Part shown: positions 47,414 through 58,019 of the stretch, one piece after another
Position numbering within the stretch: position 1 is the stretch's first letter
Layout: each line of letters begins with the position of its first letter
Source of the DNA: Owenia fusiformis
Taxonomy: Eukaryota > Annelida > Polychaeta > Sabellida > Oweniidae
DNA length: 64,000 nucleotides
Reading direction: 5' to 3'
Assembly: GCA_903813345.2 (NCBI GenBank)
Contig: CAIIXF020000004.1
Location: 5,043,525 to 5,107,524 of the forward strand
Notes under the pieces: model-generated
What the model was told of the DNA's origin: nothing
Databases searched by the model: none
Seen by the model: only the letters and a program-made list of their open reading frames with translations
Position numbers and translations under genes: made by a program

Positions 47414-50340
47414 TGCATGCTCGTCAGTTCTGATTTTTTCAGATATGGATTACGCATTGTAGAACCATTTCTTTTAACCTAATTCGTCTTGATAATTTTC
47501 CAACGTTCAATTTTTAGTGAGCTCGTAACTTCGAGTAATTGGTGATTTAATATAGTGGAAGTATAGTTAGAGTATGGTGATTTAGGAAACTGAACGGTTT
47601 TGCTTTTACTCTGGACAATTAAGATATACATATTTAGTGTTATTGTGTTTTATAATATATAGCAGTGTACTGAACACACCTGGTTAAAACCAGTTAATGA
47701 ACAGCTTACATAAAGAATCACTACAAGTGTTACTATAAATTAGATATAAATCCAATGGATGAACATGTTTTAAATTCTTATGAAAAAATAAAGGTAATAG
47801 TGTTATCTCACTGATTCTATACCCATTGTAAAACAAAATCAACCCAAGAATATGGTTACGGGCAATTCCATTTCTTTGCCAAAATTGTGTACTTTTCTTT
47901 TAAATATCATTTTTCTGGGGTTTAAGAATATATTCACATTCAATATTCTAACAATATCATCCTATATTCATTGGATGCAATCCAATGAGACCTGCTTTTT
48001 ATACCATCCTATGTGTGTTTTTCACTTCGTTAATATATTGAGGCTGACTGTATAGTTGAATGGTTCCGCAGGCATAAGCCGCTCTTGTTTATGCCTCACT
48101 ATTTAAAATTCAACACGTTTGAAATTAGAGTTGAATTATTTTATTTCCGGTTGATATAACGTCTTAGCGTTAGTGAAATCGAACGCGATTTCAACTGATT
48201 GGATAACATGATGTGATCATGAGTAGGTTATGTGAGTGGATGCACGATGGGATCGTGTTATTCTGCGAGTAGCAACCGAAGCGTTTATACACAGTTTTAG
48301 TTAATGTTGTAAGTTGTCATACAACCGATTCGAAAATTTAGTTTTATTGTTCGAGGAGGCATACCTTTTTCCCTTTCGAAAGTCACAAAGATTTTGATCT
48401 GGGTTTTAAGGTGTCAGGTCGATAAACTAAAGTTTTTCATATTGAAGTCAACGAACACTTTCTTTAGTGCTATTGACCAAATCAACGTTTTTGAATGAAG
48501 TATACGTGTTCTGACGTTGATGTAACCTGTTCCCTATAATTACTATTTTGGGAAGTATATTTTTCTGCAATTATTACAAAGCATTGCATAGCATAGGATG
48601 TTAATTAAGTTAATTAAAACATTTAGATATTAGGTTTCTAAGAAGCAATTATGTAATGTGCATATAAATCTGAAACTCAAGGCATGGCTTTTTACTGACA
48701 GCGCATTGAATCCAAGTGAATAAATATGTATTTAAGTGCGTTTCTGTCATATTGTTTCAAGGAAGGCACAAAGTTTTGCTTTTAAAGATATTGATTATAT
48801 CCGAAAGTCCTTCATATTTTTAGATATGTAATATCTATTTCCAGAAGGGCATCAATTTTGGTAATTTAGTTGATAGTTGTGTTTCTTTACAACATTTACA
48901 GTAGTTGTGTTATATCAGTGTGACAAACACATTAAGAGAAGTGCTTGTCAACTATTTGCATTTTATATTAAACAGATAGTATTTAGATTTACAACGTTTC
49001 GAAGAATTGTTCTTTTGCTTTTGTTGCAATACGAGATAAGTTTGTATAACGGTTTGCAAAGCATGGTGCTTTCCAGATATTATATTGTTCATCACAATAG
49101 TTTTAGAAGATCGTATCATTTTTGTAGTCCGGTCGTGTATTATTGTGATAATCACGGAATTTTTGTATTTTGTGACCAACAATGTCGCATATTACGACAG
49201 TTTATTAAGGAAGGAATTTTCATTAACTTTCTGAGTTACGTGTTTTGCCAAAAGGCAATGTTATGGTTACAGTGCAATTCTGTAGACAGTGATTTAGATT
49301 ATTGTTTTTTTTTGTTTTTTTATTAAAATTTTTATTCCAAAAAATATAACATATGAACATATAATACATTAAAAATATATATACAATACAAGTACAGAAA
49401 AACACTTTACTTCTTATAAAGTATTACAAAAACTTACTTCTTATAAAATATTACAAATTCTTTTTAACATATCAAAATCTATATTGAATTTATTTAGTAG
49501 ATTATTGTTATGTATTAATGACAGTGCGTGATTACTGTATTAGATAGTGAGGCATGTTACTCACAGATTTTGCATAGTGCTAGAAGGCACTATATACATG
49601 TATGGTCCTTATACAAGTTTTTTATATTGCAAGTTGACAGATAGTCACAATTTAGAATTGGTTTATTCCGAAATTTGTGAATTAATTTGAGATCTTGGAC
49701 GTGTTAACAAACGTGTAGCCACAATGGTTTTAATGACAGTTGATCATTAGATATGGATGGGTTGTTGGATTTAGATGTTTTAATTAGGCACATGGTGCCT
49801 TATTGATGCCTTGAAGGCAGTTAAACATCGTAAATCAGCAGCGAGGTTGGGAGCCGAGGACGGATGTTGGGTATATTTGAACCTAAGAGGTTTCTGGCAT
49901 TAATGTCATCGGCATCGTGGCCGCTATGACATTGGCATCGTGACCGTCATAGGTACCTGGATGCATCGCGGCCTGGCTACATTTTTTCTTTTTTTCACTC
50001 ATTCTTTGTATCAGATGTACTTAATGCTATTCCAATAAACGCGGGCTGCTGGCTCGAATTTAATCCTATAATATATGTGATATTATGTTGTGTGGTTTGT
50101 GGTGAAGACTGTTTAATTAGGAAATAAAAACAGTAATACCAATGGCACAATTAAGTAATGAAATTAGTGTGGCTTAGGCCTGTGGAAGCACCGTAAAGGT
50201 GAAGTTGAACAAAATATATAGCACATGATTAGGGCAGCCCTTTTGGATGTTGACAAAACTAGCGCTGCAAATGTACAAATTGGATATATAACTAAACAAT
50301 TGACATAACACTGCTTATGAACGAGTTAGCAAAAATATAG
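47414..50340. other. C-D-specific stretch, content unresolved
   Basis: Nearly 3 kb with no counterpart in the A-B region. A 149-codon AT-rich frame (48877-49326) has no recognisable motif and ends in a T-rich tract (TTTTTTTTTGTTTTTTTATT), which could be the reversed A-tail of a minus-strand retroelement lying to its right. GGCATCGTG occurs as a short repeat near 49910-49940. No gene is called. Confidence 0.3.
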
Positions 50341-50740
50341 CTATCACACCAAACAAGTTGCCACTGCGTTCTTCAAAACTGTGTGCGAACGGAATGAACG
50401 TAGCTGCAACTTTCTAAGGTCTATTTACGAACTTTATGATCGTTCTCAGACGGGAATGTGATTTTAGAATTTTGAATCGTTTCAAAATTCGATGGCGACC
50501 ATAACGTTCTGTAATCAGGTCATGTTGACCTTCTAGACTAAGGGACGCGTTCTACTACGTTGCACACCGACGTGGTGCGACCTGAACGAACTGCGAACGA
50601 GAAGGACGTATTGAAGACTGTTTAAGAACGAAGAAGCTAATTATTTCAGACATATTTCCCGACCACAGCCAGATTGAGCCCGTTTTACGACGTTTTCGTA
50701 GGACTGGCAAGAACGGGTAAGAACGAGTTTGGTGTGATAG
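50341..50740. mobile_element. MITE with CTATCACACCAAAC ends
   Basis: CTATCACACCAAAC at 50341-50354 and GTTTGGTGTGATAG at 50727-50740 are exact inverses. The interior has paired GAACG/CGTTC words. It has no counterpart in A-B. No protein; the flanking duplication is not evident. Confidence 0.75.
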
Positions 50741-50744
50741 GGGG

Positions 50745-51838
50745 GTAAGGACAGAATTGTCCCTAACAACATTCTTCATCATATTTTCACATTTTAAATT
50801 ATGTACTGATGATTTTGCACACAGGAATCTGCACTGACTTGGCCTTAACAAGATCATTATGACCTCTATAACACTTAGGATGTACCTGAACACTATACAA
50901 CAATTAACTCCTCACTAAATACCATTTATATTATATGTCATGATGGTTATGAATGAGCTGGGGGATTTTTATATACTTAGTATGACGGATCCTTTTTTAA
51001 CTTGGAAATATCTGAATTTGTGAGCAGTTTACAATTAAAATATGTGCTTAATATTTACTAATTGCTTAATCATCACATAAAAATACATCATTCACAAACC
51101 TAATTAATTGTCCCTATACTACCCGTAAAACTTACATTGACATTGAGTTGTTTAATGTATTCTTTATACTATGGATGCACGTGTTTAATATTGCAACAAT
51201 GTCCATAACCGAAAACTATTGACAAATCGCTCATAAATTCCAACAATCCCTGGCATAAATCTGGGAATATAAGGAATAGATTTGTACAGCTATAGCCTAA
51301 AATACCAGGGACGAAGGAGAATTCCAAAGAAAAATACTTAAAAGTACCTTAATTTTGTGTACTATTGTGATTTTATAATACTTAAACTATACCTTGATCA
51401 TTTTGGGGCTTCATTGCTATAGGTGTGTTTGACATACCATCAAAACATTTTATTAAGTATCAGTATCACAAAGTGTATAAATAGGAAATATCCCTGACCT
51501 CCATTTTTTCTGGGCATTGTCCACATATCCCATCATAGCTTCAAAAAATGTCCACACTCATAACAGGAGATGGTATCCTCTGACTCCACCCAAAAAAGGC
51601 AATGCCATGTTCAATAAATCAAATCTCCATCTTTTGTTTTAACCTCAATATCACCAGGCCAAGTCACAAGTATAGCACAAGGCTCTTTCGTAATATGTTT
51701 AAGGGGCAGCGTTTTCTAAGTCTAAATTAAAAAGTGTGAGTCAAGTGCACTTATTTAAAAAATCCAACAGCCCTGGTCATGTCAAGTAGCAAAACTTAAG
51801 AACTAGTGATTTATATTTCTTGGTACAGCTAAAAAATA
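50745..51838 (+). repeat. C-D intergenic, block matching 20340-21480
   Basis: Long collinear match with small indels, for example TTGTCCCTAACAACA, GAGCTGGGGG, ATAACAGGAGATGGTATCCT and TTTCTTGGTACAGC. No gene recognised. Confidence 0.8.
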
Positions 51839-51840
51839 TA

Positions 51841-52318
51841 CCAAATTTTCTCGCATATAAGCCCTGGGCGTATAACTGAAAGAAGGGGTAATTTCGTCTG
51901 TTATTTTACCTCTTATTTTTCGCCCATGGGCGTATAAGTGTACTACTTTCGATTTTTGGCACAGTGGGCGTAAAGGTGAGAAGAGCTGATCTTACTCAAA
52001 GACTACAGTACCTACTGTTGTAGTCCTACCGCATGTTTTGTAAGAATTATAAAGGAAATGTCACCTACAACCTTGGACTTAATGTTGAAACAAAGTAACA
52101 ACAGAACGATCCACCACTGCCACTTACGGCACAGCGTCGAACTTAATGTTGAAACAAAGTAACGACAGAACGACCTGCCAGTGACAAAATACTCTTGAAT
52201 TTATTGAAAAAATCAATAAATAGTCATTTTTATAGGCCCATGGGCGTATAAGCGTACTACATTCGATTTTTGGCCCATGGGCCTAAATTTAGGGGGGCAT
52301 ATATGTGAGAAAATCCGG
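51841..52318. mobile_element. TA-inserting MITE with CC(G/A)(G/A)ATTTTCTC ends
   Basis: TA-CCAAATTTTCTCGCATAT on the left is inverse to ATATGTGAGAAAATCCGG-TA on the right. GGGCGTATAA words recur inside, and a 30-bp stretch around TTAATGTTGAAACAAAGTAAC is duplicated (near 52080 and 52143). A Tc1/mariner-type TA duplication is likely. Absent from the A-B copy. Confidence 0.8.
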
Positions 52319-52320
52319 TA

Positions 52321-53094
52321 CTCCTCAAAAAAAGTTAAGGACCAGTCTTTTTCCTCATAGGTTTACATGTTAAACCCCGTGTATGTTTGAACTCTTATTT
52401 TCAAAGCCTGAAACGAAAGAAAAACTGATAATGTCAATGGATATGTACCTTGACTCTATTCTCTATATTTCAGAAAATTTTCAATTCAATCTCTCCGTAA
52501 CAATATGTCAAAAATTGATGTCAAATTGAGGAATTTAAAAAAATGGCAGAACCCATGTAAACCTATGGGGAATGGATGGGTTGCCAAAAATCAAATGAGA
52601 AAATATCCATCCATTCAATGCTCTCAAAATGGAATTTAAATAGACAATTGAATTTGCTAACTTGTCTACAACAAAAAATGATTTGTTCCTCCATGTTTTA
52701 CAAAGTTATGAATCTCAAAAGTCAAAATCATTTCTCAATAAACCTCCTATTGAAATAACACAGGGGTCAAAAATGAGTTGTCAAAAATACGTTGATGCTC
52801 TGTATCTGTTACAGTAATTATCACAAAGTAAGCTTAACACCAAACATGCAGAAAGTAAAACAATACAATTGTCTACTCAGAAATTATTTTTAATAAATGT
52901 TTTACCGATGGGTTCTGCCATTTTTTTAAAAAATCCTCAATTTTGACATCAATTTTTGAACTATTGTTATAGACGATATAGGGAATAGAGTCAAGGTACA
53001 TATCCATTTACATTATCAGGTTTTCTTTCGTTTTGGGCTTAGAAAATAGTAAACCTATGAGGAAAAAGACTGGTTCTTAACTTTTTTTGAGGAG
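52321..53094. mobile_element. TA-inserting foldback element with ~230-bp arms
   Basis: CTCCTCAAAAAAAGTTAAGG at the left is inverse to CTTAACTTTTTTTGAGGAG at the right, each flanked by TA. The arms continue inward for about 230 bp, for example GATATGTACCTTGACTCTAT against ATAGAGTCAAGGTACATATC. It starts at the TA that ends the previous element. No transposase. Confidence 0.85.
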
Positions 53095-53098
53095 TATA

Positions 53099-53367
53099 GT
53101 TGCCTACGTTTTTTTTTACTTGTATAGCCTTAGCCTTGGCCTCGGAGTTTTATCACCAAAACATTATGTCTTGATTTAAGACCTAAATAGGTTGAGCATG
53201 CCCTGCTATATCTAATAAATCAATATACATTAGACCCTATATGCTGGATGCAATGCTACTATCCGAATTTGGAAATACGCAATATCAAAATTGAAGTCAT
53301 CTCGGTACTCATATAATTTATAGGCTGTTGTCTGGTTCAATACACTGCCAATTCCAAACATTACTAT
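53099..53367 (+). repeat. C-D intergenic, block matching 21482-21740
   Basis: Shared ACTTGTATAGCCTTAGCCTT, ATTATGTCTTGATTTAAGAC and TAGGCTGTTGTCTGGTTCAA. It ends at the insertion point of the next element. Confidence 0.75.
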
Positions 53368-56300
53368 CAGTAGGACGGCACATTGAAAAAACCCATTGTT
53401 GTTTACCAAACTTTATATCAAAGTGGTGTAGCGATTTATGACGTCATCGCACTACTTGTTTCTGGTCCGTTGGCTACCATCTTTATGAGGTCCAATGAAA
53501 CGGGTAACGTTTAAACATTTGAAAATGAAAGTGACGGATAGAATTCTACTGATCTCTTCTTTCCAACTATCTCGTTTTAATGTTAGAAAAATGCACATAA
53601 ATGGGAGTAAAATGCAATCAAACACGTGGGACTTTCACTCATTTTGTACCCTATATTCGTGCGAAATTAACATTGATTAAACATAATTTTTTTTAATGTC
53701 TGAATCGCTTAAAAGTTAAAGTAAATACGATATTCTATAAGTACCAAATATCAATCAGTTCCGATAAAATGCCTTCATTTGTTACATTTTCTACGAAAAC
53801 GGCTGGGCATAATTTCGGTAGAAATGTGTATTTTACGACGTTATATGCATGGTTGAATCCAAAAAGTAGCGTCATTCAGGAAATTATCATGTGTGCGTAA
53901 AATCATGTGGATATTTCATTTTGAGTAACTGAATTATCAAATTGACATATATATTGTCTTTGGAACATCACCTTTACACAGAATTATTTTCATAATGATT
54001 GCTCGATTTGCTCCATGATGAAATGCAATTTTAGACCTGGAGCTGACTCGTATCAAAAAGTATTTAGCAATGAGTTCAGGCTCACTGATTTTAAAGATAG
54101 ATAAAATGAACGAAAGGGAAAAGGTTATGTGTGCCTAAAAGCATGTGGATATTTAACCTTTAATAAATGAATTACAATTTTGATGTTTATATAATCTGAA
54201 GAACATCACCTTTACACATAATTATTTTATGATAATTGTTCGATTTTTTCATGATAAACTGCAATTTTAGACCTGACACATATTAAAGAAGTATCGGACA
54301 ATGTATTTAGGCCTACTGATTTTGAGGATAAATAAAATGAGCAAAAGAAGAAAAGGTCACGTGTGCGCAAAAGCGTGTCAGTATTTGGATTTGAAGAAAT
54401 GAATTAAAGTTTTGACATTAATATTATTTGTGAAGCATCACCTTAACATAGAATTATTTTCATAATTTTTGCTTGATTCCTTCCATGAGAAAATGCAAGT
54501 ATAGACCTGACACGCGTATCAAAGAAGTATTTGGCAATTTCGTCCAGTCTCATATTGGTTTTCAAGGTAAATGAAATAAGCAAAACTGGAAAAGGTCATG
54601 TGTGCGTAAATGCGTGTCAGTATTTAATTTTGAAGAAATGAATTCATTTTTTGACATCAATATTATTTGTGAAGCATCACCTTAACATAGAATTATTTTT
54701 ATAATTTTTGCTTGATTCCTTCTATGAGAAAATGCAATTATAGACCTGGCACGCGTATCAAAGAAGTATTTGGCAAATTCGTCCAGTCTCATATTGGTTT
54801 TCAAGGTAAATGAAATAAGCAAAACTGGAAAAGGTCATGTGTGCGTAAATGCGTGTCAGTATTTGGATTTGAAGAAATGAATTAAAGTTTTGACATTAAT
54901 ATTATTTGTGAAGCATCGCCTTAACATAGAATTATTTTTATAATTTTTGCTTGATTCCTTCCATGAGAAAATGCAATTATAGACCTGGCACGCGTATCAA
55001 AGAAGTATTTGGCAATTTCGTCCAGTCTCATATTGGTTTTCAAGGTAAATGAAATAAGCAAAACTGGAAAAGGTCATGTGTGCGTAAATGCGTGTCAGTA
55101 TTTAATTTTGAAGAAATGAATTAATTTTTTGACATAAATATTATTTGTGAAGCATCACCTTGACATAGAATTATTTTTATAATTTTTGCTTGATTCCTTC
55201 CATGAGAAAATGCAATTATAGACCTGGCACGCGTATCAAAGAAGTATTTGGCAATTGCATCCAGTCTCATTGATTTTCAAGGTAGATGAAATAAGAAAAA
55301 CTGGAAAAGGTCATGTGTGCGTAAATGCGTGTCAGTATTTAATTTTGAAGAAATGAATTCATTTTTTGACATTAATATTATTTGTGAAGCATCACCTTAA
55401 CATAGAATTATTCTTGATTCCTTCCATTAGAAAATGCAATTATAGACCTGGCACGCGTATTAACGAAGTATTTGGCAATTGCGTCCAGTCTCATTGGTTT
55501 TCAAGGTCAATGAAATATGCAAAACTGGAAAAGGTCATGTGTGCGTAAATGCGTGTCAGTATTTAATTTTGAAGAAATTAATTAATTTTTTTACATTAAT
55601 ATTATTTGTGAGGCATCACCTCTACGCAGAATTATTTTTATAATTTTTGCTTGATTCCTTCCATGAGAAAATGCAATTATAGACCTGGTACACGTATCAA
55701 GGTTGTATTTAGAAATTGAGTTCGGTCTCCTTGGTTTTCAAGGTAAATTAAATGAGCAAAACTGGAAAAGGTGTGCTTAAAAGCGTGTGAGTATTTAATT
55801 TTTGATAATTTTTTTTGACATTTTTGACATTTATTATATCTATGGGGAATCATCTTTACACAGAATTATTTTTCGATTCAAATTTAGTTCCTTTATTAGA
55901 AAGGCATGGCTAAGATTGGTTCTTATGTACAACTGTAATGAGATTTTTATGTTTGAATCGCAATAATGTCAAATGTGCGTGAATGCATGTCAATATCTTT
56001 TTTTTTAAAACTGAATTATGATTTTGACATTTTCATAAGCTTTAAACCATTGCCTTTCCACATATTTATTTATTTTAACATGAGAACTTTAAAAACGTTC
56101 ATAACTGAACGGTCAATGTGAGTTGAATTAAAATAAAAAATATCAATTATCTGAGCATTTTACGTTACATTACGTCATACGGGATTTCGTGCTTTAAGTG
56201 GGCTGAAAGTGGAAATGGCACGTGTGCAAAAACGTTTGTTATCAATTCATCTTTCAAAACACATTTTTATTTTTTACATATCTATGATATATAACCTATG

Positions 56301-57439
56301 AAAAGAATTATTTTCAAATTAATTGCTAGGTTAATTCAATAAGCAATTCTGAGGTATATTTGAACTTTAATTCCATAGCAGATGTAATTCGGACAAAAGT
56401 TTTAAAATTCAAGAAGAGATTAAATCGATCAAAATAAATCTTATAATTCAAACAAGTCGACAATACTTGGTTCAGTTCTTTCATTTTCAATCATACCAAG
56501 GTGATAGATTAACATAAGTGACCTTTCGAAAACATACCGTTTTTGTAGAAAATGAAAGAAAATCGCGTTATAACACGAGTAATTGTCAAGTTCACGTCTT
56601 AAGTTTGATGTGGTAAAAAGCATTCTTCATAAGTCACACATTTAAGTTAAGGGAAGCCAAGATCATTTTAAAAATGAAACATTTGAATAGATATTTTTAA
56701 CATTGAAATAAGAAAGAAAGTAAGCTTATACTAGTAGATTTGCTAGAACTAGCTGTTTGGAATTCATCAACTTTTCTCCACAGGATCATTTTGTAGTACA
56801 AATGCAGGTCATTCAAAGGAAATGTAGGTTTCAACATCCCCGTCTATGAATATTGATCTTTTTTAGACAGCAAAGGTAAGTTTAAAATAGAATTACTTCT
56901 TACGAATCCAAATTACATTTAAACTTAGAATTGTGATCTACGATCTTATGGGTATGTCACAAATTTGATTAGATACATTCACTCAGCAGGACGTTAAACA
57001 TGTAATTAACTTTACAAGCGTAACTATAGGCAACTTCGATTTTAGTATGTTCAAGTTCTGTAGTCTCGAGAGTCAAACGATTATCGAATTTCATGATGAC
57101 AAAATATCGGATAAATATGACAAGAAATAAAAATTTGTTACATTTTTTCCCAAAAAGTTGTAAAATAAAAATAAACTAAAAAAATAATATTTTCACGACA
57201 AAAAATAGATAGGTCAACTGTATTGATTATACATGACGTTTTCAAAGAGTAGAGAGCTAGATTCAAAGCACCGTTCCTGCAAGTTTCAAATGAAAATATT
57301 AAAAACTGCGCGAGTAAGAGGACCGCAACTTTTTATGTCTACACTGACAAAAACTTGAAATTCACGTTGTAAAGATATAGTCCATCGCGGAAGTGCACGT
57401 CATAAAGCTGATGGGTTAAGGCAATGTGCCGTCCAACTG
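53368..57439. mobile_element. 4.1-kb CAGT-ended element carrying a satellite array
   Basis: CAGTAGGACGGCACATTG at 53368 and CAATGTGCCGTCCAACTG ending at 57439 are inverted ends (one mismatch), flanked by TAT on both sides (53365-53367, 57440-57442). The A-B copy has an empty site near 21746. Inside are a tandem array (53870-56330) and about 1 kb on its right without recognised genes. The CAGT ends plus 3-bp duplication resemble the element at 16415-19631, although the TIRs differ. No transposase. Confidence 0.78.
53870..56330. repeat. Satellite-like array, ~240-bp unit, about ten copies
   Basis: The landmark ATGTGTGCGTAAA(T/A)GCGTGTCAG or a variant recurs near 53889, 54127, 54361, 54601, 54841, 55081, 55318, 55550, 55770, 55974 and 56222. 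Central units (about 54360-55760) are nearly identical (TGAAGCATCACCTTAACATA, ATAGACCTGGCACGCGTAT, CCAGTCTCATATTGG). Outer units are diverged and irregular in length. This is the pattern of array homogenisation by unequal exchange or gene conversion. Confidence 0.9.
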
Positions 57440-57461
57440 TATACAACTCTGTTTATAAAAC

Positions 57462-57612
57462 AGCGCTGGGCAGCGCTGTAAAACCTTCACTGTTTTCAGT
57501 ACTACGCTGTTCATAGCAGTGCTATTGAGACATCTCTATGTACTCGTATAGCACAATAGTACAGCGCAGTGCTCGATCTGCACTGTTCAGTACTGTTGAG
57601 AGCGCTGTAAAG
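57462..57612. mobile_element. Foldback MITE with AGCGCTGT ends, upstream of gene D
   Basis: Paralogue of 21766-21915, with the same AGCGCTGTAAA ends and GTACTCGTATAGCACAATAG inside. Confidence 0.7.
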
Positions 57613-58019
57613 TGTTGCAAGATGATGTTGCGGATTGGGGGTGTAAACAAGGTCAAGATAAGGACACTGCTGAAATTTAGGGGGAGCCCCCCCCCCCCTA
57701 AGATGGGCCAAGAAAAAAGATTGTTCCAAAAATGTTGGCCCAGAAATTTTAGGGTCTCAATCAGTGGGCCTTTATGGACATTACTGGGCCTTTCTAGGCA
57801 TTATTTTTTAATTTTTTCAAAATTCTAGCAGATATGGGCCCAGGAATTTTTCAGACAAAGCTTGAAATTTGTCCCTGTTAGTTTCCAGATCCGCCTCTGT
57901 GCACTCATGTTAAATTCATTTGTCTTTTTTATCACTAACACGGAAGGTTGTATATTCGTGTTGCATTGCATGTACTTCATACAAGCGTACAGCAGAGAAC
58001 CAGGCACTCATATTCCAAA
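57613..58019 (+). other. Proximal 5' flank of gene D
   Basis: It matches 21916-23469 apart from the LINE that interrupts the gene B copy. The uninterrupted string AAGATGGGCCAAGAAAAAAG near 57700 is the empty site for that LINE. Confidence 0.7.

Noticed and set aside
48877-49326. 149-codon open frame in the C-D intergenic region
   Set aside because: AT-rich composition, no motif, no counterpart in the duplicated A-B region, and it ends in a T-rich tract; not enough to call a gene.
53870-56330. Regular repeats considered as a CRISPR-like or RNA-gene array
   Set aside because: Units are ~240 bp, contiguous and AT-rich with no spacers or RNA-gene signals; this is a satellite-type array in an animal genome.
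57948-58019. Upstream ATG that would extend gene D by 24 residues
   Set aside because: The added residues precede the hydrophobic anchor and are not conserved in gene B, whose start aligns with the inner ATG.
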